Positions 1-11,340 of a DNA stretch of 64,000 nt are shown here, one piece after another. Position 1 is the stretch's first letter. Each line of letters starts with the position of its first letter. This DNA comes from Megamerina dolium (Eukaryota; Arthropoda; Insecta; Diptera; Megamerinidae): NCBI GenBank assembly GCA_963854835.1, contig OY978526.1, positions 76,232,418-76,296,417 of the forward strand, given 5' to 3'. Both the position numbers and the translations under genes were made by a program. The notes under the pieces are model-generated. The model was not told where the DNA came from. It ran no database searches and was given only the letters and a program-made list of their open reading frames with translations.

Positions 1-1015
1 CCACAAATCCATTTTTTTCATATTTGGAAATAGAAAATAACCCAAAGGAGCTAAATAAGGTGCGTGCTGAAACAATTCGAGCTTTAACTCATTGATTTTG
101 GCCATCGCAATAGCGGAAGTGTGAACCTGGTGCATTGTCTTGATGAAACAACACTTTCTTTTTCGCCAAATGCGGCCTTTTTTCTTTAATTTCATCACTT
201 AAACGCTGCAACAAATTAGCATAATACTCGCCGTTGATTGTTTTTTCTTTTTGAAAATAACCAATAAAAATGATCGCACGTGCATCCCAAAAAAATAGAT
301 GCCATAACCTTGCCTGCAGATGGAACTGTCTTCGCCTTCATTGGACACGATTCTCCCCTTTTAGTCCACTGTTTTGACTGCTCCTTTGTCTCAGGTGTGA
401 AGTGGTGGACCCATGTCTCATCCATGGCTACGACTCGACCCAAAAACTTGGCTTTATTACTGTGAGACATCGCCAAACACTCTTTAGGAACATCTTCACG
501 ACGTTGTTTTTATTCTATCGTGAGCAAACGCGGCACCCATCTTGCACACAGCTTTTTCATCTCCAAATTTTCGGTCAATATACGATGTATAGCACTTTTT
601 GAAATGCCTGTAATTTCACCTAGCTCACGCACCTTCAGCCGGCGATCATCCAAAGATTTCCTTAACCGTTTCTGGCGTGGCCATCTCAATTGGTCGACCA
701 CTACGGTGTTCGTCGACCTCGTTTAAACTCTGCCACCCAATATTTTATGGCCATAAATGGAGGAGCAGACCCCCAGAGTAGAATCTAGTTCGGCTTTAAT
801 ATTCGTTGGACTGAGACCTTTCAAATGAAAGTATTGGATTACATAGCGGTGACCAATTTTTTCCAAGTTTAAAAATTCTTGAGGTCGTAACGGTGGTCGG
901 TGGCTCCAAAAAAAATACTAAACGTATAAGGTTACCACTTTTCACCAAAGTAATTTTTTGTCAAACTACTGCCGCCATCTATATGTCAGGTCGGGTAGTT
1001 CTGGGACCGACCTCG
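1..1015 (-). mobile_element. mariner-family transposon remnant 1 (left end outside window)
   Basis: This is a decayed Tc1/mariner DNA transposon read right to left. The N-terminal part (about 870-500) gives a helix-turn-helix region with IGHRYVIQYFHLKG, then KVRELGEITGISKSAIHRIL and ARWVPRLLTIE. The catalytic part has the first Asp in VVAMDETWVHHFTPETKEQS (codon 420-422) and the second in FHQDNAPGSH (137-139). In the third-Asp block the expected S-P-D-L-A-P reads P-Y-L-A-P (about 45-60), so the metal-binding residue is lost. A T-run indel near 290 and other breaks scatter the frames. The right terminus appears to be near 1015, where a subterminal AGGTCGG...CCGACCT palindrome (985-1013) precedes a TA. 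The left terminus lies outside the window. Family assignment is secure from motifs; the subfamily is not. Confidence 0.9.
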
Positions 1016-1089
1016 TACTTTATACAGAAGGTAAAAATATAGAATAAATTATCGGGAATCTTCAAATTTTAATACAGCAAATAATTATG

Positions 1090-2190
1090 TCAATAAGTCT
1101 TTGAAAATTGCGATAAGGAATAGCCTATGCGGCAAAAAGAAGTTTTATTTGTGAACATAGTCTTCTTTTGGTTGGATGCACTTCGTTCAATGTTTCTTCA
1201 ATTTGTTCATACCATCTAAATAATACGATTTCAAAATTCAGACCTTCAAAATAGATGTTGTTTCATTGGTGAATTCTTGATTCAATCCAAATCTTACCAC
1301 CGAGAGATATTTTCATGTTTGGAAACAGGAAATAGTCGCAGAGGCCTAAATCTGCCATACGTAAGCAAATTCATGCAATATTGCCATTGCTCCTGCAGAC
1401 TTGTGTGCCGATGAATTGTCCTGGTGGACGAAAAATTGTTTCATTGTCAAACGAGGCCGTTTTTACTTCAAAACGTCACTCAATCGACCCAACAGCTGTG
1501 AATAATATGCGCTAGCAATTGTTCTACGCTTTGCAAGGTATGTTGTTTCGATATGAATGACACCGCGTTCACCCTTGTTGACTGATAGACACACCTTGGT
1601 CTTCTTCGACTCTGATTCAACATGAGTAGTCCACTTTCACGACTATTCCTTGGTCTCTGCTGTGATGTGAAGTTTTGATGCTTCGTCCACGATTACGAAA
1701 CAGCGCAAAAGCTTGCCCGGATTGTGATTGAACATTGGCAAACACTCTTTTAAAGTTATCAAATCATTGCGTTTGTTGTCAATTTGGTGCCATCGTCTTG
1801 CAAATAGCTTTTTCATAATCAAATATTTATACAAAACTGAAATCATGATTCTTGTGAGAAGACTGTATCCTATTCAAATTCCCTCACCTTCACTCTCCGA
1901 TTATCCCATTTTATACCCTTGATTTTATTAACCATTTCTTATGTAGTTACCTCAATTGGGTGACCAGATTATTTGGTGTTACTTGCGCTTGCGTACGATC
2001 GCATCGAAATTGAATAAACTATTGGTGGATGGTTGCAATCGATCGTGAAAAACCAACATAATATTTTACACGCTTGTCTTTAGTTTCCATAATGGTTTTT
2101 TTCGGCCAAAAGATAGTGTTCAATATGCACATGAAATTCATTTTTACGAAAATGCTCGTAGGCATCTCTTAGAAATAGCTGTCACAACAG
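1090..2190 (-). mobile_element. mariner-family transposon remnant 2
   Basis: This is a second, older mariner relic. At 1846-1643 the reading frame gives IMKKLFARRWHQIDNKRNDL and a first-Asp block FVIVDEASKLHITAETKE (D codon 1685-1687), where the usual W-I/V-H-H has decayed. The second Asp survives in FVHQDNSSAH (1418-1420). A C-terminal piece, EGLNFEIVLFRWYEQIEETL, is readable near 1250-1180. The N-terminus runs towards 2190. Many frameshifts separate these blocks, so no functional protein exists. It differs enough from remnant 1 to be an independent insertion. LINE copy 1 begins directly beside its 5' end, with its (ATT)n tail abutting at about 2210. No TIR was recognised, so both ends are approximate. 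Confidence 0.82.
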
Positions 2191-2209
2191 TTCAGTTAAT
2201 GTCTTTGTA

Positions 2210-3183
2210 TTATTATTATTATTATTATTATTAAAGGGTTGTATTGCACTGCGACCCTAGGTCTATTGTGCACCCCATCATGGTTTAGAGTTGTCCCTAA
2301 GTAAATCATCCATAAGGAAGTTTAGTATAGATCCTACCCTAATGGACTTCAGCAGATTTTCCGGTATTATAAATTCCCCGAAGTGTCCTGTCAATAATCC
2401 CGTGATGATTCTTATATTATTCTTGTTTAAACTGATACATTTCTCAAGTCATTTTAGGTTATAGGTCCCTAAAACTGTCTTGGATTGGGATAACCCTAGT
2501 AGGTTTTCCCAGTATGATTGTCTTTCTGATTCTTCACTCCTTTGAATGAGCATGAATAAAGCTCCTTTGCCCTGACCACAGAAGGGTTCTAGGACTACAA
2601 AAGGTGTGGCTGCTCCCTACCTGGCAAGTCTATCCGCTAGCTCGTTGCCTCCAACTTCAATATGTCCTGGAACCCAAAAGATCCATAACTGGTTATTTTC
2701 ACGAAGTTTATTCAGCTTGTCAAGACATTCCCACACCAGTTTTAATTTCACCTGGTTAGAGTTCAGTGCCTCGATAGCATTCTGACTGTCTGTCAGGATT
2801 GCAATTCTTCTATTCCAATATTGGCGCACGATGTTGAAGTGGACACACCTGTCAATCGCGTATATTTCCGCTTGAAAGACAGTAGTATTGTTACCTAAAG
2901 GCTCCCAGTATTTTATCTCCGGGCCTATCACTTCTGCTCCGGCCTCTTCATTAGTCAAGGAGCCGTCCGTAAACCAAATTATCATGTTCTGATTTATCCC
3001 GTATGTTTTAGATATACCTTTCCATTTGTTTTTATTACTGAGCTCTGTTTGGGATCGCTTAATAAAGCTGAATACCATATGCATTGAGTCCCTCGGCATC
3101 CCGACTTCAGGATGTTTTATTAAAACATCACATTGTCTAGAAAAATTACAAAAACTTCGGCTACTATTACGACGCCCCTGAAT
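2210..3183 (-). mobile_element. 5'-truncated non-LTR retrotransposon (I-like, RNase H, TAA tail), copy 1
   Basis: This is the 3' end of a LINE inserted on the minus strand. It ends in a (TAA)n tail, seen as (ATT)n at 2210-2233. The 3' UTR at 2235-2330 closely matches the copy at 42519-42978, including the GGGGTG...CAATAGACCTA stretch. Upstream lies the RNase H domain and part of the C-terminal region. An RNase H-bearing LINE with a TAA-repeat tail fits the I clade, but that assignment is by eye. The element is truncated near 3183, where the frame hits TAA and the sequence becomes AT-rich. Compared with copy 3, about 115 bases near 2390 are missing, including the zinc-knuckle-like region. No clear target-site duplication was found. 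Confidence 0.88.
2235..3183 (-). pseudogene. LINE ORF2 C-terminus with intact-looking RNase H domain
   Basis: The frame from about 3180 to 2620 is open and encodes a type I RNase H domain. Catalytic blocks are WFTDGSLT (D), VFQAEIYAID (E), AILTDSQNAIEAL (D) and WVPGHIEVGGNELADRLAR (H and D). RNase H degrades the RNA strand during target-primed reverse transcription. A TAG at 2617-2619 replaces the Lys codon expected from copy 2 (DRKGA). The same frame then continues as GAATPFVVLEPFCGQGKGAL and RQSYWENLLGLSQSKTVLG to a second stop, TGA at 2449-2451. After LEKCISLNKNNIRIITGLLT the reading jumps from TGH to FGEFIIPENLL, so the Cys/His region is deleted. The reverse transcriptase and ORF1 are absent. 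Confidence 0.88.
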
Positions 3184-5507
3184 ATAAATTACAGTTAGAA
3201 GTTAATTGTTAATTGTGTTTTTCTTAAATTGAAATACACTTGATAAAACAATTTATGGACGAAAATATAATTTGTAGCGTCTTTTTGCTAAGAAAAAATT
3301 AATTTTTTTTAAAGTTTAAGGGCTGGCAATATTGTTTCGTTGTTGCACCTCCACCTGAACACTTATAATTCTTGTCCCACTCCTATTTATCTTTTACTCT
3401 CTGTCTTTTTTTATTACACATTGTTGTTGATGTGTCTCATATGTATTATTTGTAGCGTCAATTTCAGCAAATTTAAATTTTATTTCCAACAAGATACGCC
3501 AATAGTGCTGTTAATGCATAATTTTTTTTATTATTTCTATATTTTTCTTTGCAAAAGCTATAATACTACATGCATACGTATGCTTATGTACTTATAAGTT
3601 TATGCATTTTGTTGATTACTTGATGGCTGTACCATTTTAATGACCTTGAAATTTTTATCCCGTTTACGATTCTAAATAAATACTTTGGTTATGTATGCAC
3701 ATTTATTTTTTATATATTTTTTTTTTGTTATCATTGTTTGTTGCTGCTATTGCTATATGCAACAGCTGCATTTGTGCCGGTGATAGTTGTTGTTGTTGTT
3801 ATTGTTGTTGTTAGCCAATATGTGAATAACAAAGAAATGTGTACATGCGTGAAGCAAGTTGAGAAAGGGGAGAAAGAAGAAGTAAGAAAGCTAAGTAAAA
3901 GAAGAGAAAAACACATAAATGCACATTCATAAATATATATGCATATGTATATAGTTAGTATATAAAAATAAGCGTTGAAATTGTTCTTTGATTTGTTTTG
4001 TGTTATTTTGAATTTTGCATTTTTTTTTTTTTTTGTATTGCATTTTTACTACAGTAAATGACATAATTTTATATTAATCCATAATGTACAATAACATATT
4101 AGTGGGAATTCACAAAAGTGCATATGTAAAATATTATTGCAACGAAATTTGCAAACACAACAACAAATTGTATAGATTTGCATTTAATTGTGCGCTTGAA
4201 AATATGCAACACCTACAGTCTGTAGCTTATATTGCAGTATGCAAATGCAATACATCGTTATTTCATACTTCAAACAGCTGATGTAGAAGTAAATGTAACC
4301 GTAAATTTATTCACCAATTAATATTACAAAGTACACTCTTAAAAAGTGCTTCGCAACTGATCAGGTAAACAATTATTATGCCCATTGCGTATGCAATTTG
4401 GAGAAATATTTTTAAAACAATGTTAAGTTGCAAAATTTAAAAAAAAAAAATTGCGGATAAACCTCTTTTCCTTTTTTGAAAAAGAGCAAAATTAGAAACT
4501 TCAAAAAAGGCAACAAGACACTTAAATGCCGAAATTGGAGATCATAGTTTAGTGTGATAAAACCAAATTGCACTTTGAGCGCTCACTGGTTTTCCACAAG
4601 CCATAATTTCGAATGTTGCGCGAATATTCCTTAACAAAAATTTGTCTAAACCTTTAAACTCAATTTAAGAAAAAATTGTGTTAACGTGGTGATAAAATGT
4701 ATTACATTGTTTATCTTTATTTTTTTTTTTATATAATTTTTTTTTTTTTTGGAATTGCAAAATTTATAAAATATTAAGTTATCATTATTGATCAAAATTA
4801 TCAAAATAATTCTCGAATAAATCACTACTTTATTAATTATATAATTATTTTAATATTCTTCGTTTTTTGACTAAATACCCAATGTAATCTTTTGACACTT
4901 GACACTTTCTGAATGATTTATTTGTTTACAAAAATTATTTAAGTAAAATACACTCAAATATACTTCATTGTAGAATAACAACTACACTAACTGGCAATTT
5001 AAAAATTAATAACATATACTTAATAATAAAACCACAAAAACAAACAATAATAAAAGAAAGAAAAAAAAAAAATGAAAAAAATATTTATAATAAAATAAAC
5101 AACGATAAATAGAAAAATGTTTTGCAATCTACTTAATAAATAAATACATGCATGCAACCCACATACTAATAATAGTAACAATAACAAAGATGATAATATC
5201 AATTATATACATATGTACGTAAATTGTAGAATATTAAAATTTATTAAACTCTGAGTACGTAAAAATGAGTGTTGTGTCGTTGCAGCCTACTGTTGTGGTG
5301 TTTCATTTAATGCAAAGCAAAATTATGAGAGAGTCAAACAAAATATCACATTCGTATTGTTAGTGATGGAGTAAAGAGAGTACAAAGAATACTACTAAGA
5401 AAACAATGGCATCGCTTGTTGTAATGTAATACGTAAATAAAATGTCTCGTACTACTAACCCATTGGGTTTGCCGGCTATGCAGATGTCGATACATTTTTT
5501 AATGCTC
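3184..5507. other. AT-rich stretch without recognisable genes
   Basis: About 2.3 kb of low-complexity sequence. It holds a (GTT)n/(ATTGTT) microsatellite at 3786-3813, several T homopolymers (3717, 4021, 4730) and an A-rich run at 5040-5100. Short open frames here are compositional (Leu/Phe/Tyr rich) and show no family motif. No splice-bounded exon, RNA gene or transposon terminus was recognised. Confidence 0.6.
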
Positions 5508-5520
5508 TATTGATTTGAAT

Positions 5521-6167
5521 TATTATTATTATTATCTTCGCGGAGCTAGAGTGTGTTTCATAGCCCAGTTCCCTCGATGAATTTTAGTGTTGGTCCTACT
5601 TCACAGAGTCTAAGTTCATCATCGGGTATGATGAAATCTCCTAGGTATTTCCTTCTCTTGTGCATCAGTGTGGAACAAGTTCCTATCACATGTTGTGCGG
5701 TCTCGTCCTCTTCCCTTCAAAACCTGCAGAGAGCATCAGAGGAAATTTCCAGTTTTATTAGGTGATAATTCAGCCTACAGTGTCCTGTTAATAATCCCGT
5801 AATGTTTCGCAAGTTGTTCTTCGTTAGATTCATACAATTCTCGTAGCGTTTTAGGTTGTATGTCCCTAGCGCTAGTTTGGAGTGTGTTAGCCCCGGTAAG
5901 TTTTCCCAGTATAAGCCTCTTTGTCTATCCTCTTCTTCCCAGATGATTCGGGAGATGTTACCCGATCCTAATCCACAAAATGATTCGGGCCCTACAAATG
6001 GAGCTGATGCTCCTTTCCTGTCAAGCCTATCTGCCATTTGGTTACCATTGATCCCTACATGCCCCGGAACCCATAGAAGCCACACCTGATTGAGTTGGCC
6101 CAGGATGTTCAGTTTTTCAATGCACTCCATTTCCAGTTTTGATGTAACTTGGTGAAATTTGAGTGCT
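5521..6167 (-). mobile_element. 5'-truncated I-like LINE, copy 2, with target-site duplication
   Basis: This is a minus-strand insertion of the 3' end of an RNase H LINE, ending in a short (TAA)n tail (5521-5535 as ATT repeats). It is bounded by a 13-bp direct repeat, TATTGATTTGAAT at 5508-5520 and TATTGATTTGGAT at 6168-6180 (12 of 13 identical), the expected target-site duplication. Insertion and 5' truncation are therefore defined almost to the base. The protein relates to copies 1 and 3 but the nucleotide sequence has diverged, so this is a sister subfamily. Truncation falls inside the RNase H domain. Confidence 0.93.
5558..6167 (-). pseudogene. LINE ORF2 C-terminal fragment with one in-frame stop
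   Basis: The frame runs from the truncation point through HQVTSKLEMECIEKLN, WLLWVPGHVGINGNQMADRL (end of RNase H, with H and D), GASAPFVGPESFCGLGSG, RGLYWENLPGLTHSKLALG and LTGHCRLNYHLIKLEISSDA. It meets TGA at 5717-5719, exactly where the second Cys of a C-x2-C zinc-knuckle-like motif should be (CRF, stop, REEDETAQHVIGTC). After that single stop the frame stays open through YLGDFIIPDDELRLCEVGP to the natural terminator TGA at 5558-5560. Apart from truncation, one nonsense change inactivates it, so it is a fairly young copy. Confidence 0.9.
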
Positions 6168-6180
6168 TATTGATTTGGAT

Positions 6181-6939
6181 ATTTTAAGAGATTTTTATTT
6201 TCATATATATAGATTATTTTAGGTATTTCAAAATTAACTTTTGAAAAAGTAAGTTTACCATAAGTACATATTTTCAACTTAGAAGGTCTTGCAAAAATTG
6301 TTATACATTAGCAAGACGTTAAATTCGAGTACACAAGTTAAAATTCTACGCTGATTTTGAATATCGATGTTTAATCAATGTTCGTTCCAAGTAAAAAGTA
6401 TTAAATATTTCCGATCAAAATCGGTTTGCATAACTCTTTGGCATATTTGGTTGACCATAACGTGTTGCCATCCTTACAATCGAAGAAAAATATGTCAATA
6501 AATAAATTTGTACTTGTAGAAACTTGCAAGTTAGAAAAACAGCTAATCGCAAACAAACGAACAATTGCAATTTACTTGCTGGAACATCAGCTGATCGTGA
6601 AACTTGCAGATTTTTGATGGTTTTTCGTTCTCGTACTTTTTCGTATATTTTTTCTCTCTGCGAGCGAATGGTGTCAATTTCTGAGAAATTTCTTTGCTGG
6701 ATAATTTTTACTGGAAAAGTACGAAAACGGACCTAATGTTCGAGCTTAAAAAACCGCCGCATCAAACAGTCACATACTCAATATGCATTAGATTTTTTGT
6801 GACTACATGCGGGTTTTTCGACACTCTGCTGCTACTCAAATTTTACTTGTTGCATCTTGCCTCATTTGCAAAAAACCGATTATTGTTTCGAAATTCACGT
6901 CTCTCTTCGAAATTACATTTCAATATTTCAAAACGTTGA
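6181..6939. other. Gene-free stretch upstream of the candidate LTR
   Basis: About 760 bases of moderately complex sequence. Short overlapping plus-strand frames at 6426-6939 (up to 81 codons) show no recognisable domain and no consistent frame. If the adjacent LTR belongs to a fuller element, the part nearest 6940 would be its leader, but no primer-binding site was recognised. Confidence 0.4.
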
Positions 6940-7241
6940 TGTAAAAACTCACTGGATTTTGTCAATAATAATTGCAACACTTAGTTTGTACAACTATACA
7001 CAGCAACAATTTATTTTATCAACTCTCTTTACAATCAACTATTTACAATAACTCTTTTAATATACTTGTAATTTTTGCCTCTGATACTGTATCGATGTTT
7101 GCGCAATCACGTTCGAGATTCGATTGATTTGTATTTGTCAACACTGGCTTTATTTATACACTGTGGCAGCACTTCAGAATCTTCCTTTATTGTAGTCGAG
7201 ATTCATTTTGTGGTGGTTATCGCCCATCGATGCTTGTTACA
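6940..7241 (-). repeat. Candidate solo LTR of a retrotransposon
   Basis: On the minus strand this 302-bp block starts TGTAACAAG and ends TTTTTACA, the short inverted TG...CA termini typical of LTRs. It contains, in order, a TATA-like TGTATAAATAAAG (about 7165-7150) and an AATAAA-type signal (about 7015), matching a U3-R-U5 layout. No second LTR, primer-binding site or gag/pol frame was found beside it, and no clean 4-5 bp target duplication is visible. It could be a decayed solo LTR or a coincidence in AT-rich sequence. Confidence 0.35.
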
Positions 7242-8864
7242 ATATATTAATATATTACAAAACTCTGGCAGCAATGTCATTCTCTCTCGCCCACCCACAA
7301 TTGTTTAGGATCATACTATTCATGTGGGACATAGGAATGTATGAGTATACATATGTAAGCTTGTAATATTTTGTTGTCGTAGTTGGGGGAAAATTCAAAT
7401 TCGAATACATACGGACCCGAACCTACACCACCACAATTGCCGGTATACATGTACGAATGTATACTGGTTACTGTTGTTGTTAATCACAAACGTAGTATAC
7501 ATACGTAGAAGTATAATACGGATGATATCACATCGCATTACAATTTTCGTACATTATATCACTTTATATAACATTAATATATCACATAAGACGATATCAC
7601 ATCACATTTATATGCTGTGATTTTTACTTATAAAATCAGCACACATTTAGCTAACATAGTAATGTTACTCTGTTATTAGCATATTTTTCGAGCAACCCTA
7701 TATTATCTTTACATAACATAGAAGGTGTGAACATACTTGGAAAATATGTTATGTTATCAAGCAAACATCATTATCATTATGTTATGAATGTCGAACAGCA
7801 ATAACATTGCTTTTCTATTTTTACACTATGTCGGCGGGTGTCTACGTGCGAAATGGAACGTCATCACCTACTTGTAGGTAGTATACATGCATACATAAGT
7901 AGATTGTACGAATGAGATGGCCTTTATTGTAATAAGGTATACATGCTATATATTGTATAGGATGCGTGTTTGGACGGTATTTTATATTCTGTCAACAACA
8001 ACGAGTTTTCCGACTCTTAATGTATGATGTGGTATGTAATGATGATGTTCTGTTCGTTTGTGTATATAATTTTTATATGCTCTTTTTATTTTATTTGTTT
8101 TTTGTTCTCACAATTGATGTTATTGTATTTTAGTAATGAGTGGAAAATTTTCTATATACACTAGCAAGAAATATAAAGGAAAATATAGTGAGAGAGATCA
8201 TGTTTGTATGTTAAGCTGCCCCAGACCATAGCAGCAATAGTAGAGAAAATGAAAGTGAAAATACTTCGTATACTTTGTATGCAATTGATTAACATGAATC
8301 TGAGTTTATAATTATAGCTATGATTTATAAAGAAGGTGTGGCATTAACATTAATTGCCTAAAATGTATTTAAAGCAGTATGCCAACAAGGAGAAAAATTC
8401 TTGAGATAAAAAGTAAAGCAAAAATAATTTTTTAAAATATTTACAACTATATTTTTGAGTAATTTTATGAGAATCACACCACACCTCCTTACATTTGCTT
8501 CTATTTTCATTCAGTATGATTATTATCTATTATTCATATATGACCGAATATAAACCAATTTTGATATGTTTTTGTTTATTTTGTCATTATTGAATTGTTC
8601 TAATTCATTTTTGCTTCATTTTTTTTATTATCACACTTTTAATTGGAGCAAATTTATTTATGAAACTAACAATATAATAAATAATAAAGAAACAAAAAAA
8701 AAAAATAATAGGAACATGTGGCAAATATTTATAATCCCCGGAGATTTTAATTAATTTGGTTAATAAATAGATATATACCTAGTATTAGAGTGATCCTTAG
8801 TTGTATGGTATTTAATTAAAAAATTTAATTCAAAGTCATAAAAGAACTACATATATCATTTTTA
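7242..8864. other. Gene-free stretch with short direct repeats
   Basis: About 1.6 kb without supported genes. A GATATCACATC(G/A)CATT motif occurs twice about 70 bases apart (7525 and 7594). TGTATAC/GTATACAT-type palindromes and alternating purine-pyrimidine runs recur through 7320-7950. Nothing in it was matched to a repeat family elsewhere in the window. Confidence 0.5.
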
Positions 8865-9434
8865 CCAGGTGTACAAGCTTAAATCCGCTGTTTTTAGGTA
8901 AAAAAAAAAAACACATTTTTTTCCATAGAACCTTCCCCATGGCTCGTAAATGTATGGAAATGGCTTGTTGAGTAACACCTAACTGTTCGGCAAGCATTTT
9001 TTGCGATTGGGTGTCGTCCTCATCCAAAAGAGCCTGCAAATCATGGTCCTCAACTTTTCTGGGTCTATTTTCAAGTTTCTCGTCACTCAGGACAAAACGG
9101 CCTTCTTTGAACAGACGAAACCAGTCTCTGCAAATGGTTTCCGATAGCTAGCGCACTGTCACCATAGGCCTCCACAAGCATTCAGCAGCAGATTTCTTCA
9201 AATTGAAGCAAAAAAAGTAGAGCTTCCCGCATATGCTCTTTTTCTGGCACGAAACTAGACATGATTATACAAGGAAAAATGTATGTTGTTGTATGAAATC
9301 ACTGATGATGTTTACTAATTGATGTAAACAGGTGTCGAACTCATAAAAAAAAAAATGGATGCACAGTCGCTAATAGCTCAATATGCTCACTAACACCATC
9401 TACGAGCAAACAGCGAATTTAAACTTGTACCTGA
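8865..9434 (-). mobile_element. Internally deleted mariner element with both terminal inverted repeats
   Basis: The left terminus CCAGGTGTACAAGCTTAAAT and the inverted right terminus TCAGGTACAAGTTTAAATTC match over about 28 bases, continuing into CGCTGTTT on both sides, and each is bordered by a TA dinucleotide (8863-8864 and 9435-9436). Between them lies only the transposase N-terminus (pseudogene at 8930-9262), so the catalytic domain of a normally ~1.3-kb mariner is gone. The 570-bp derivative would be mobilisable only in trans. Termini and protein resemble classical mariner elements, by eye. Confidence 0.9.
8930..9262 (-). pseudogene. mariner transposase N-terminal fragment
   Basis: ATG lies at 9262-9260. 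The reading gives MSSFVPEKEHMREALLFL, a frameshift, then FRLFKEGRFVLSDEKLENRP and RKVEDHDLQALLDEDDTQSQ, then a second helix-turn-helix, LAEQLGVTQQAISIHLRAMG. This corresponds to the paired HTH DNA-binding half of mariner transposases, which recognises the TIRs. After GKVLWKKM the sequence leaves the family and runs into the left terminus, so the D,D,D catalytic domain is wholly missing. At least one frameshift and one stop also interrupt the N-terminal half. It cannot encode an active enzyme; a short DNA-binding fragment is conceivable but unsupported. Confidence 0.9.
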
Positions 9435-9609
9435 TAGTTTTAAGCTGAATAATTATGAACTTGCAAAATTTAAACCATGCAGGCGCCTTTATTTGAGGTT
9501 AGAAATGATTAGTCAGTCAAGTAATGTATTAAACTAGTCAGCACTATCAATCAATATAAATCGTGTTTTTTTCCACACTCCCGACATAGCGCTTACAACT
9601 ACTATGGGC

Positions 9610-9835
9610 GCAAGGTATAGTTAGCATGCTGCTTAAGTTCAGTGCTGCCAATTCCCTCCTTTTTTTTTTTTCCTTTATACAGAGAATCCCTTATGGATAT
9701 TTTATCAATTAAATAATCATAATTTTTTATATTTGATATTTACATATAACTTTAAAAATTTGTAACATCTCTGTTTATGAAATATTTGTCATTTTATTGG
9801 CACATAGATAGCGAGCTGTCCAATATGAAACTTTA
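9610..9835 (+). repeat. Diverged single copy of the 325-bp repeat family
   Basis: The segment starts GCTGCTTAAGTTCAGTGCTG and ends near GGCACATAGATAGCGAGCTG. In order it matches the paired repeat at 48476-49118 (GTTGCTTAAGTTCAGTGTTA, ATCAATTAAT, CTGTTTAGGAAAATAAACAT, GATTGCGAGTTGT). It is shorter and more diverged than those copies. The family is unclassified. Confidence 0.6.
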
Positions 9836-11331
9836 AAAAGGTAGCAGTAAGGTTGGTAAAACGTGCGTACAGCTAAAAAGACGTTGATTGAAAGGATAAA
9901 TTTGCAATTCATTAAATGATTGCTACTTTTATGTGACAGTCAAAAATTTGGGCCACTTGATGTAATTAAAATCACAAAAATTTTAAAGCTTTCACGATTT
10001 GGAAGTATTTGAATGGAATATTTCTCAAATCTTGAATTTATGTTTATAATTTCAACCAAACAAAAAGTTTCTGAAGGTGTCATTTTGGTGAAGTAAATCC
10101 TAAATAGCAGCATACCGGATTTAATAAAAAATTCGGTACGAATGTTTTTTTTTTTTTTTAATAATAAAATTTAAATAATAAAAATCTCATAAATGTTCCA
10201 ACTTTGAGTTTGAATTGTCTCTTTGTTGTACTAAATTTGTGTCAAAAGTTGATAGATAAGGAACCTTCCAAATGACGTACATACATACACGTATGCGTTC
10301 TCTCTCGATGCATATATGTATACATTTTCTCTCGTTCGCTACTCTTTCTCTTGTTTTTTTTTACTTCGTTTGCGCTCTCTCCGTCACATGATTTGAAATG
10401 AAAATGAAATTTTGTTACGGGGCAATTGAGTTGCCGTTTCGGCAAAACGATTTTCATCACGTCTACCACAATATTTACTTTATGAGCAAGAGTGTGTATA
10501 TTTGAGAGTAGAATAAAAAACCCAATTTCTTCCTCTTCTTTATTTAATTTGAGTTTAGTTTGTTTTTCCACACTTTTCATTTATTTATTTTTTTTTTTGA
10601 GTAGGTGTTTTTTTTTTTTTTTTTTTTGGGGTGGCCTCCCACTATCATTGTGTACACATGGAATCTTTATAGTTTTTATATTAAATATTTAAAGAAAAGA
10701 AAAATAGATTGGTTTTACTTGAGAATATTAAAATTAAAATAAAAAATTGAATAAAACAAAACAATTCCTTATTGTCATTTAGACCTATTTTACGTACAAT
10801 AAAGCAACATTAACCACTTAATATAAACAAAAAGCAACAACAAATCGTAGGTACATTATAATACATCGGTAAACATCTTGTGACAAAAGAGACAAATATT
10901 ATATTTAATGCTATCATTGTTATTGTGATTATTATTTGCCATTTTGTTTGTACTACAAGTGTACAAACAAGCACTCACATACTCTCACACACATATAGAC
11001 GATTGCATTGCTATGTATATTTACAAAAATCAGTAGTCAATTAGGCACGTGTATTTTCATTTTATTACATGTGACAATAAATAAATTGTGATTATACAAA
11101 CAATTTGTAATGTTGGTTAAATTTTTCAAGAATTAGTGCAAATAAAGCTAATGAATGTGTACCTCTTATACCACACAATCTTATAACAACAATCGGTGAG
11201 GCTATTATAGTATTTACTAAATAAAATAGCATATAACCCAATTTGTAAACAATGCAAAAACAGCAAATAATATCACAATCAGACATACAAAAAGAAATGT
11301 GATGGGATTTAATTTTTTACACAGTTCTAAA
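9836..11331. other. AT-rich stretch without recognisable genes
   Basis: About 1.5 kb with long T runs at 10146-10160, 10590 and 10611-10627. A 112-codon minus frame at 10242-10580 is open but consists of low-complexity Lys/Glu and short Thr/His-rich sequence without motifs. I see no RNA gene, transposon end or exon. Confidence 0.5.
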
Positions 11332-11340
11332 GTTGGCCTA

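Noticed and set aside
3100..3240. Target-site duplication for LINE copy 1
   Set aside because: No convincing direct repeat between the flank at about 2200 and that at about 3185; only short AT-rich words match.
4084..4281. 65-codon plus frame at 4084
   Set aside because: Composition follows the AT-rich background; no motif, homologue or exon signals recognised.
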